Made by a program: the position numbers and the translations under genes. A stretch of DNA of 25,389 bases, taken from positions 1 through 25,389 of the IMG/VR virus record IMGVR_UViG_3300030117_004504. One strand, written 5' to 3'. Below are positions 1-8,023 of the stretch, piece after piece. The first letter of the stretch is position 1. Each line of letters starts with the position of its first letter. Source of the DNA: a virus. Under the pieces are notes generated by a model. It was not told the origin of the DNA, searched no databases, and saw only the letters and a list, made by a program, of their open reading frames with translations.

Positions 1-221
1 TTCTGTGTATCCATAATAGTATTACGAATCATTTGATCTTTCATTTGAAACTCCATACGCGTAACTTCATCTGGTGGAATTACAGGTAGTTCTTTTGCTT
101 CAGCAATATCAGCTTGCAACATAAAATACATACTTATTAAGGTTGCCATTGCAAAACCTATACCTATCAATGTTTTTATGCTTAGTTTAAAAGACGTATC
201 TTCGTTTAATTCTTTTGCCAT
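1..221 (-). CDS. small single-helix membrane protein, 3'-truncated by window edge (holin- or spanin-like?)
   Basis: The frame opens with ATG at 221 and runs off the left edge after about 73 residues, so only the N-terminal part is visible. It begins MAKELNEDTSFKLSIKTL, followed by one hydrophobic stretch at about residues 18-35 (IGIGFAMATLISMYFML). A charged segment with spaced hydrophobic residues follows (EVTRMEFQMKDQM), which could continue as a coiled coil. The layout, a short cytoplasmic N-terminus, one helix and then a soluble helical tail, resembles small membrane proteins that I recall from cyanophages and other marine phages. The family has no function I can name with certainty. The TAG stop of the upstream barrel-like gene ends one base before this ATG, so the two are probably translationally coupled. 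A holin or inner-membrane spanin role is a guess from topology and from its place at the end of the structural block. Confidence 0.75.
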   Translation of the reverse strand, partial: MAKELNEDTSFKLSIKTLIGIGFAMATLISMYFMLQADIAEAKELPVIPPDEVTRMEFQMKDQMIRNTIMDTQ

Positions 222-222
222 T

Positions 223-1320
223 CTAAAATATAGTATAATTTAATCCTAATTTAAAATCGTACCACTCACGATTCCAATACTTATTATATTTACCTTCTAC
301 AAAATAACCTAGTTGCTTGTTTACTTTTATTCCGTATATTAATCCACCAGAATAATCATACCATTGCTCGTCTTCTATATAATTGTGATATGAAAACTCA
401 TTACCATCATCATAATGCCAAGGCATTAAACTTCCCCAAACGTGCAACCAAGTTTTTTTATTGTATTTATAATAATCAAAACCCATAACTAAAGAGTGTT
501 GAATTATTTTTTTTAATTCGTTTCTTTTCTTTTCGGTATATTCCGCTAATACTTCAGGTATTACAACTGCCTCCCAAACTTCAGCGCTAGTAGCTACAAC
601 TTCTCCTGCTGGGTTGTAATATGTGTTGCTATACACATCTACTTCGTAACCTTCTTGTAACGCTAAATAAGTATAATGTATATTACCATTATCTAACATC
701 CATTTAGCCAGAGGATCATAACCATATGGCTCAGCGAGACGATGTGTTAAACCAACATTCCACGATAAGTTTTTTCCTTTACGATGTCTATATCTCTCTG
801 ATGCTTCAAAATATTTAATATCAGCAAAACCATCCTCTAAATATTCAACTTTTAAAGCAAAGAAGTTTACACATAACTCATTTGGACAACCATCATCAGA
901 ACTAAATCTAATAAAATGGTGTTGATCTAAATAATCTACACCTTCTTGTCTTTTATAATCAACCTCAAATAAATACTCAACTCCTCTTACTTTACCTACA
1001 GTAGCCGCATCACTGTAATTAGATTCTGTTCCATCGTAAAAAGTTTTAGCTTTGTTTTCGTAACCAAACCTAGCTATTTTACGTAGACCTATGGTAAAGT
1101 TATAATCATAAGGAGTTGAAATAGTCTGCGTAGATAAACCATTGTCTACAGAGAATATATCAACATCAGAAAGTGACGTACCACCATTTACCGCGGCATA
1201 AAACGTAGAAAACTTTAAAAGTCTTTTTACATCTATTGTTTTTGCTTGTGCACAACACTTTTTAGGCGCCGAGCAAGCAATTAAAATAATTGTTAATAAT
1301 ATTATTAGTTTTCTTACCAT
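223..1320 (-). CDS. secreted outer-membrane beta-barrel-like protein of unknown function
   Basis: 365 residues with a clear export signal: basic MVRK, a hydrophobic core (LIILLTIILIA) and a lipobox, L13-I14-A15-C16. A signal peptidase I site (CAQA, then K) lies ten residues further on, so lipoprotein versus plain secreted protein is undecided. The mature part is rich in Tyr, Trp and alternating hydrophobic residues. It ends in two strand-like segments joined by a short turn (LGYFVEGKYNKYWNREWYDF, then KLGLNYTIF) with a terminal Phe, the usual beta-signal of Gram-negative outer-membrane barrels. No catalytic motif was found. I recall very similar proteins in T4-like and other marine phages, without an assigned role. 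It follows the giant ejection gene after a 34-base gap. Plausible roles are blocking superinfection at the cell surface or helping lysis; neither is demonstrated. The start gives a complete signal peptide. Confidence 0.85.
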   Translation of the reverse strand: MVRKLIILLTIILIACSAPKKCCAQAKTIDVKRLLKFSTFYAAVNGGTSLSDVDIFSVDNGLSTQTISTPYDYNFTIGLRKIARFGYENKAKTFYDGTESNYSDAATVGKVRGVEYLFEVDYKRQEGVDYLDQHHFIRFSSDDGCPNELCVNFFALKVEYLEDGFADIKYFEASERYRHRKGKNLSWNVGLTHRLAEPYGYDPLAKWMLDNGNIHYTYLALQEGYEVDVYSNTYYNPAGEVVATSAEVWEAVVIPEVLAEYTEKKRNELKKIIQHSLVMGFDYYKYNKKTWLHVWGSLMPWHYDDGNEFSYHNYIEDEQWYDYSGGLIYGIKVNKQLGYFVEGKYNKYWNREWYDFKLGLNYTIF

Positions 1321-1322
1321 CT

Positions 1323-1334
1323 TTTTATTATCAC
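1323..1334 (-). repeat. 12-base intergenic repeat, copy 1 (GTGATAATAAAA)
   Basis: On the minus strand GTGATAATAAAA lies between the stop of the 2222-residue gene and the start of the barrel-like gene, two bases before the ATG. The identical 12-mer occurs at 10379-10390, in the other long intergenic gap and again upstream of a start codon. The copies could be leader or promoter-like elements. Chance is possible because the sequence is A/T-rich. Confidence 0.45.
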
Positions 1335-1354
1335 TTATTTTTTGAATTGTTTAC

Positions 1355-4300
1355 TTATCTAGATCTAACTTTTCGTTCTTTAACTTTTCTTTGCTTAACA
1401 CCTTTAGACTTTGTGTTCTTTTTATTTATACCAGCTTTTTCTTTTGCCTCTATAATAGCTTCGTTGTCTCCTAAGCCTAAACTCCAAGTAGTATAACCAC
1501 TAAAAAACATTACTCTTTGAAAATTAGTATAATCTTTATCAAGAGCATTACGCATGTTTATGCTTTTTTGGTATAATCTATTTGCTGGAAAATTAGTTAA
1601 AGCTTGAGTGTAATTAGTAACAGCTGACCATTGTGGATTATCAGCATCGAAAGTTTCCATTTCGCTTATAATATTTTCATTATAATTAATAGTTTTTTCA
1701 GCATTAACTATTTGTCTAGCTTTAATACCAACAACAGGTGAAAAGTTTAATAATTCCATTAATACCGCGCTTTCATCTTTGTTATAACCTTTATCTCTTT
1801 GTTCTTTCCATTTTCTAACAGCGTTTTTAAGCGTAGACGCAACAGCTCCATATATACCCGCGCCTCTTAATATAGAGTCAATAGTACCTTGTATAACTCT
1901 TTCGCTTTTCTTTAATATTTGATCTTCATCTTCATCATCACCAAACATAACAGCAAACAAAGCGGTTTGTAAGCTATAGAATATAACGTTTTGTATACCG
2001 CCGTAATATAATATTTTAGATAAGTTACCTAAGTTACTTTGTGCTTTAGTTGTATATGGTGGAGATATTCTACCTTTACCAATATCTAAAGCTGCTTTTT
2101 TAATTATTCTATTATATTGTGACGTGATATTTTGAAAGTTTAACACTAACTTACCTATCCAACTAGCTTGCTGTTTAGATGTCATATCAGGTCTTGAAGA
2201 CTGCTGAGTTGATTGTGTTAAGTCTTGAAAATCAGTAAAAGCTTTTGCTTCAGCTTCTTTTTTACTTAAACCATCTTTAATATATTTATTTACCCTGTTT
2301 CTATAAAACGTAGCGCCACCAGTTGCAATTGCAATATTATCACCAATTTGTGTAGGTAAAAATCCTAATTTTAACAATCTACCTATAACAACTTTAGTTG
2401 GATCTTTTGATCCTTTAACCGCTTGAGCAAGATCAGCACCATTAATATCTGTACCAATACCACCTCTTCTTTGTTTTAACATATCTGAGTTAAATATAAA
2501 TGCAAAATCTTTCCAGTATTGTGGTTGATTAGAAAAAGCTTTAGCAGCAGCAAATACATTGTTATCAGCAAAGTTTATGTAGTTTACAATAGACATTTGC
2601 TGTAATATAGCAGATCTAACGTTAAAGAACATTACAGTACCAACAGAACCGTTTAAATAATTCATAAACTTATTTATAGTACCAGTCTGCCCTTTAGGTC
2701 TATTAACACCAGTTTTAATTCTATGAAGCATATCTTCTAACGCGCTTCTAAAATCTTTACCATAAGCAGCTTCAATTTTATTTAAGTTTTCAGGTGAAAA
2801 CAATATATCAGCATTTTCATTAAACTCAGCAAAGTATTCAGCTCTACCAACTCTACCTGTAGCATCTATTAAATCTGTTTTTATATTACCACCTTCCCAA
2901 CCTTTACCTGGATCTACATACATATCTTGCTTAGATATTATGTTTAACGTTTCAGCGTAAGACTGTAGTTCAGAGTCGTTTGTAATTAAATCAACTAAAT
3001 TTTGTTGATCACTTGGTGATAAACCAGGTATATCGTAACCATGTTTATTCCACAAATAAATTCTAACTGCGTCTTCAAATATAAAATCTCCATCTGGAGT
3101 TTTCTTTTTTAGTTTCTTTTTAACACCTGTAAACTGCTTGTTTAGCTGTTTATAATCATTAGCTATAGCTTGTTTAGCAGTATCTATTTCTCTATATGCT
3201 CTATTTAAAGGTCTAACTAAAGCTTGTTCAAAAAAGTTTCTATGTTGATCACCTTTTCTACCTTTACCCATAAAGTTATATAATAAACCTACAAAATCTT
3301 CATGTGACGGTGGTATAAAAAATCTAAACTTACCTTTACTAGCACCACGTTTTCTAGCTTTAACATCAGAAAAACGTTTTTTAGCTTCAATACCAGTTAC
3401 TTCTTCTAATATATCATTGAAATCTTTATCTATTGATTTACTAAACTTAACTTTAGCTTGTTGAACTTTAGACTTAACATCAAATTGATCCAACATGTTT
3501 TTAACAGCTTGTACGTTTTGCAAAGCATCATCAGCAAAATAAAAATCATTATAACCTTCACCAACTTTATCAGCTATCCAAAGTGCTTTTGCTTCAGATG
3601 TACTGTTGCCTAAGCCAGTTATGTTTTTTAAAGGTATGTTTAAACCGTTAGCTTTTAAAAAATCAAATATAGCTTTTTGAGCTTGAGGTGGTCTAGCTGT
3701 TAATACAAACATATTTTCAGGACCAAACTTACCTTGTAGCTTTATTGCTTTATTAAATAGCGGTGCTAACTTACCCTTTACAACCTTGTTGAAGTCTGAA
3801 AAGTCAAAAGTAAAACCTTGATCTTGTAAGTCTTGGTATGTGCTAGCAAATTGTTCTGCATTTAATGTTCCTGTAGCGCCATCTGGAGCGGTATATTTAA
3901 CTAATGACTCAGTTGTAGCCAACGTGTCGTCAAAATCTAAAACAGTAATACCTTTAGGTTCTGATGTAATTCTAACTTTGTTTACGGCTTTACTAAATTG
4001 TTGCTGTGGTTTTAAATTAGATTTTATAATCGGTGATTTACCAGACATAGTAACACCATACTCATCAGCGAAAGTTTTACCGTTTTCAATTATTACAATG
4101 TTGTTTGGATTTACAGCGTTAACATCTGTGTTGAAGTATCTATCAAACCAGTTATCAACAAAAATATCCCAACCAACACCCATGCCGTTTTTGTACTTTA
4201 TTTCATTACCATTTTCATCTATATAAGTAGCGGTATCTACGGCTTTTGCATCCGCCTCACTTAACGCTATTAATTTATAATTTTTCTTAATAGCTTTTAA

Positions 4301-7300
4301 AGTCTTATTAAAATCTTGCTTTTTATCTAACAAAGCATCCATTATAACGTCTCTTACGTTAGCGTTTTGTAACGCGTGTTCATATATTATTTTACCAGTA
4401 GCCGTAATATCTCCACCGACATACTCAGCGCCAGCTCTCATAGGATGCGAGGTATCGTTAACAGCACTTGATAAATATTCAAAAATAGCGCTGTGAAGAA
4501 CTTTATCTTTTGGATTATCTTTTATAGCTTTTTTAATCATATCTATCATATCATTAAAATTAGCTTTACTTACTTCGTTATATCTTTTAGCTTTAGCTTT
4601 TGTTATATTTTTTACGTTTTTACCTAAAGCGCCTTCGGCATCAGGTCTAAGATAAACCCTTTCAAGTTTTACTCCATTTAACTTGCCATCAACCGTAAAC
4701 AAACCTAACTCTTCATACAAAGTAGTTGATCTAGCGTAGTCTTTTACAGCACTATTAGTAATATTTCCACGTAAATCAACAGCTCTAATTAAACCAGGTT
4801 TACCATATGTAGCTAATAAAACCATTTTATCTGTAAACACGTCAAAGTTATTAAACCCATTTTTAGGGTCATTTATATTTAAGTCAGGCAAACCGTGTTT
4901 CTGAAAAACAGTATTAGATTTGCTAAACATAATACTAGACGTACCGTCTTTAATGTTTTGTATAGTTTGCTCATTATTGCCTAAAAGCTGTAAGTTTTCT
5001 CTTACCGCTTGGTTAGTCATTACTTTACCTGTTAAATTAGCTAATGCTAAAACTCTAGCCGATGTATTCCTATCATCACGAGTTGGCTTACCATCTATAA
5101 TACCAAATGTTTCTAAAAACTCTTTTTTGTTAATCTTATTTTTAATTTGTATTGGTAAACCTGATGTACTACCTGTTTTAGCCATTTTAGCTCTATCAGT
5201 TTTAGTATAAAAAGCTTTAAGCAAGCTGTTAGGTACTCCTGTAGCTGTACCACTTTGTGTAGATCCTTCAGGCAGCATACTAATTAATAAATCAGCATTT
5301 TTATTAATAAACATTTGAGCGGTTTGTAGCTCTTTTTTAGTTATATTAGCTAAAGTTTTTAATTTTCTAGGGTTTATACCAAACTTTTCACCTATTATTT
5401 CAGGTACTAAATTTTTTAACTTTTTAAACGTTAATTCACTAACGTTAAGTTTTGGTATTTGTTTTTTGATAGTTTCGTTAACTTTACTTTTAACATTTAG
5501 TCTATCAGCTAAAACTATTTTTTTAGGTTTTGGCTTTGTAGTAACCGTAGGCTCTGCTACTTCTTCCGCGGCTATATCTACTTTTTCTGTTATATCTTCC
5601 GTAAACTCTTCTCCTAGCACTCTTTTAGATGCTTCAATAGCTCTTTTAGGTAAGTTATCGTTAATATAAGCAGCTAATGGTACTCCTTTATTAGGATCAT
5701 ACGCTCTAATTAAATCAAATATACCACGTTTACCTATTTCAATTTCACTCATCAAAAGCTCTCTATCAAAATTAGGAGCTTCTCTACGTCTTTCTGCAAT
5801 TTTGCTTGTTATAGGCTTAAACTGCTCTATAATATCCATAGCCCCAGCAACGCCTTGTTCTTCGTAAATACGTTGAACATTGTCAGAAGCTGATTTAGAT
5901 AACTTAGGTGTTTCTACTTTACCTTCTCCTTTAGTTGCTTTAATAACACCAGAAGCTAAAGCGCCTTTGTGTATACTTTTATTATAATCCTTTAAAAAAT
6001 TATAAGCGCCTTGACCTGTTTTAAAATCCACTTTGGTATAACCTAAACTCGCAAAAGTTCTTCTAATACTGTCTTTTACTTTAGTAAAAATACTATCGTT
6101 AAACTTTATTTCGTTGTTAGCTATAGCGTCAGAAAATATAGTAAAATATTCATCTAAATTTTCAGCCATATACTCTGGCGTATAATTTTTATCTATTCTA
6201 TCTTGTATTTTGGCTTTGTTTTCTTCGCCTATAATATTTAAAAAATCATCTATAGTTTTTTGAGTTATATCTTTTTTTTGACCACTAGCTTTAATAATAC
6301 CATGCAATAACTCGTGATTAGCAACATTATCACCATACACCCTTGTTTTAGCTAACTTTTTATTAATAACAAGTTTATTATCTACAATACCACCTAGTGA
6401 ATTAGCTAAATCGTCACCATATTTTTCTTTTATTTGTTCTTGAGTTAAATTATCTTCAACTTCCAAACCATATAGTTTACTATGTTTTTTAGCAAAATCT
6501 AAGTTTGCTTCAAAATTTTTATCAGCAATATTTTCTCTAACTCGCTCCGCTGTTTTCTTTCTTGCCCTAACATCTGCCGTTCTACCATCAATAGCTGTAT
6601 ACTTACCAACTATTTCGTTTATCTGCTCCTCAATGTTTTCTAGCCTAGTATCAGCATTGATAACTTTAAATATACCAGACTTTTTGGTATCAACTTCTGC
6701 TTTTGCTCTTTGTTTTTCAAGGTCAACTAATTTCGCTCTATCAGCTGGATCTTCTACTTTAGCATCAATTTGAGTTTCTAAAGATATATCATATAATTTT
6801 CCATTAATAAGTTGGGCAAATTTTTCATCGTTTTTAATATTAAACTTTATTTTAGTTTTTTCTTCGTTAGTTAGTTTATCACTTTCTATTAAATCTAATA
6901 TTTCTTGTTTAGATCTTTTTTCACCATTTATATTATATTCACTTTTTTGAAGTGTTCCTTTAACTATTTCACCTACGTTTATAACTTGACCAGCGCCAGT
7001 TACTTCACCAATAGCCTCTAATGTTGCTTCACCTAAATCTATATCTTGCTCGGCACCTATTTGACCAGCGACCTCACCAGTAAAGCCACCTGTTGTTTCT
7101 ATAGCTGTTGTTGCTACACCAGCTCTACGAAACTTACCAGCTTTAACCAACTGACTACCAACGCCTCTTGATATACCAAGAGTCATAGCCTCAACAGCGC
7201 CTATATTTCTACCCCTAGCAGCTGCTCTTTGTTTTATTTTTTCAAACGTTTCAGTATCATCTATTACTGCTCTTATGTTTTCTTTTGTTAATTTTACACC

Positions 7301-8023
7301 TTCACCAACCTCTTCTTGAATCAAATCCATTAAAGTTAAACCAGTTTCCATAGAGCCTACTAAACCACCAATAGCGCCAGAAAAAGTACCTGTAACCGCT
7401 CCCGCGGCTGTAGTAGCAGCGCCAAGTGGACCTAAAGTAAAACCAGTTGAACCAGCGGCAGCTCCACCCGCAGCACCAACACCAGCTGAAAGAGCTGTAG
7501 CTCCACGAACTTCACCAGCTTGTAAAGAACCAGCCATAGTAACAGCGCTACCAACTAGAAATTGAGGTATAAAACCTGGATTATCTTTCAACGCTAGCAA
7601 AGTACCTACTACACCACCACCATTGGCTTTCTGATCTTTAGCAAAACTAACTTGCTCATTCGTTGGTCCATACTTGTCCATTTCAGCTTTAGCGTCTAAT
7701 ATAGACTGTATTTGTTCATCTGAAATATCTTTACCAAGTTTATAAACGTCAAAAGCATCGTCAATAGTTGCGGCTGTAGCTTTTGATTGTCTAAATACTT
7801 GAACTATGTCTTCTATAAAACCTTTATCTTCCGGTAATTCCGATGAACCATCTTCCAAGTTGGATCCCATAACGTTTGACTCCGCTATCGGATCCGCAAT
7901 TGCAGAGTCGTTTATCTTTCCCGGCTCATCTACTTTTGTAGCATTTGGGTATTTTAACTTAAAAGCTTCTAGATCTTGAGTTTCAACTTCAAAACCTTGT
8001 CCTTCAAAAATATATCTTTCCAT
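1355..8023 (-). CDS. giant multidomain internal virion / ejection protein (polyvalent-type) with HExxH peptidase and HAD phosphatase motifs
   Basis: 2222 residues, by position and size the equivalent of T7 gp16. Visible parts: an N-terminal segment (MERYIFEGQGFEV, about 1-35); a Gly/Ala-rich stretch at 135-233 suited to membrane insertion; an HELLH zinc-peptidase motif (H570, E571, H574) with E625 in LDEYF as possible third ligand; a segment at about 715-800 centred on YDPNKGVPLAAYI (Y775) resembling sigma-70 region 2; an unidentified domain at about 1035-1340; a HAD phosphatase-like domain at about 1355-1515 with DFDDT (D1363, D1365), T1442, K1479 and D1498/D1499; and a long C-terminal region with a hydrophobic helix near 2010-2026, perhaps the large-polyvalent-protein domain LPD38. 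FSKS-like tetrapeptides sit at the joints (708, 1033, 1343, 1527). The last 25 residues are very basic. Its ATG follows the TAA of the upstream gene directly. The domain series fits the polyvalent proteins described in phages and conjugative elements, which are delivered with the DNA; delivery here is inferred. Confidence 0.85.
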   Translation of the reverse strand: MERYIFEGQGFEVETQDLEAFKLKYPNATKVDEPGKINDSAIADPIAESNVMGSNLEDGSSELPEDKGFIEDIVQVFRQSKATAATIDDAFDVYKLGKDISDEQIQSILDAKAEMDKYGPTNEQVSFAKDQKANGGGVVGTLLALKDNPGFIPQFLVGSAVTMAGSLQAGEVRGATALSAGVGAAGGAAAGSTGFTLGPLGAATTAAGAVTGTFSGAIGGLVGSMETGLTLMDLIQEEVGEGVKLTKENIRAVIDDTETFEKIKQRAAARGRNIGAVEAMTLGISRGVGSQLVKAGKFRRAGVATTAIETTGGFTGEVAGQIGAEQDIDLGEATLEAIGEVTGAGQVINVGEIVKGTLQKSEYNINGEKRSKQEILDLIESDKLTNEEKTKIKFNIKNDEKFAQLINGKLYDISLETQIDAKVEDPADRAKLVDLEKQRAKAEVDTKKSGIFKVINADTRLENIEEQINEIVGKYTAIDGRTADVRARKKTAERVRENIADKNFEANLDFAKKHSKLYGLEVEDNLTQEQIKEKYGDDLANSLGGIVDNKLVINKKLAKTRVYGDNVANHELLHGIIKASGQKKDITQKTIDDFLNIIGEENKAKIQDRIDKNYTPEYMAENLDEYFTIFSDAIANNEIKFNDSIFTKVKDSIRRTFASLGYTKVDFKTGQGAYNFLKDYNKSIHKGALASGVIKATKGEGKVETPKLSKSASDNVQRIYEEQGVAGAMDIIEQFKPITSKIAERRREAPNFDRELLMSEIEIGKRGIFDLIRAYDPNKGVPLAAYINDNLPKRAIEASKRVLGEEFTEDITEKVDIAAEEVAEPTVTTKPKPKKIVLADRLNVKSKVNETIKKQIPKLNVSELTFKKLKNLVPEIIGEKFGINPRKLKTLANITKKELQTAQMFINKNADLLISMLPEGSTQSGTATGVPNSLLKAFYTKTDRAKMAKTGSTSGLPIQIKNKINKKEFLETFGIIDGKPTRDDRNTSARVLALANLTGKVMTNQAVRENLQLLGNNEQTIQNIKDGTSSIMFSKSNTVFQKHGLPDLNINDPKNGFNNFDVFTDKMVLLATYGKPGLIRAVDLRGNITNSAVKDYARSTTLYEELGLFTVDGKLNGVKLERVYLRPDAEGALGKNVKNITKAKAKRYNEVSKANFNDMIDMIKKAIKDNPKDKVLHSAIFEYLSSAVNDTSHPMRAGAEYVGGDITATGKIIYEHALQNANVRDVIMDALLDKKQDFNKTLKAIKKNYKLIALSEADAKAVDTATYIDENGNEIKYKNGMGVGWDIFVDNWFDRYFNTDVNAVNPNNIVIIENGKTFADEYGVTMSGKSPIIKSNLKPQQQFSKAVNKVRITSEPKGITVLDFDDTLATTESLVKYTAPDGATGTLNAEQFASTYQDLQDQGFTFDFSDFNKVVKGKLAPLFNKAIKLQGKFGPENMFVLTARPPQAQKAIFDFLKANGLNIPLKNITGLGNSTSEAKALWIADKVGEGYNDFYFADDALQNVQAVKNMLDQFDVKSKVQQAKVKFSKSIDKDFNDILEEVTGIEAKKRFSDVKARKRGASKGKFRFFIPPSHEDFVGLLYNFMGKGRKGDQHRNFFEQALVRPLNRAYREIDTAKQAIANDYKQLNKQFTGVKKKLKKKTPDGDFIFEDAVRIYLWNKHGYDIPGLSPSDQQNLVDLITNDSELQSYAETLNIISKQDMYVDPGKGWEGGNIKTDLIDATGRVGRAEYFAEFNENADILFSPENLNKIEAAYGKDFRSALEDMLHRIKTGVNRPKGQTGTINKFMNYLNGSVGTVMFFNVRSAILQQMSIVNYINFADNNVFAAAKAFSNQPQYWKDFAFIFNSDMLKQRRGGIGTDINGADLAQAVKGSKDPTKVVIGRLLKLGFLPTQIGDNIAIATGGATFYRNRVNKYIKDGLSKKEAEAKAFTDFQDLTQSTQQSSRPDMTSKQQASWIGKLVLNFQNITSQYNRIIKKAALDIGKGRISPPYTTKAQSNLGNLSKILYYGGIQNVIFYSLQTALFAVMFGDDEDEDQILKKSERVIQGTIDSILRGAGIYGAVASTLKNAVRKWKEQRDKGYNKDESAVLMELLNFSPVVGIKARQIVNAEKTINYNENIISEMETFDADNPQWSAVTNYTQALTNFPANRLYQKSINMRNALDKDYTNFQRVMFFSGYTTWSLGLGDNEAIIEAKEKAGINKKNTKSKGVKQRKVKERKVRSR

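Noticed and set aside
1-1320. Classical two-component spanin pair formed by the barrel-like protein and the small membrane protein
   Set aside because: The secreted partner is far longer than an outer-membrane spanin and looks like a barrel; the inner protein is cut by the window edge, so the idea cannot be supported.
3840-4226. Plus-strand open frame of 128 codons
   Set aside because: It lies opposite the HAD region of the giant ejection gene, has shadow-type composition (Leu/Ser/Ile-rich) and no leader; all neighbours are on the minus strand.
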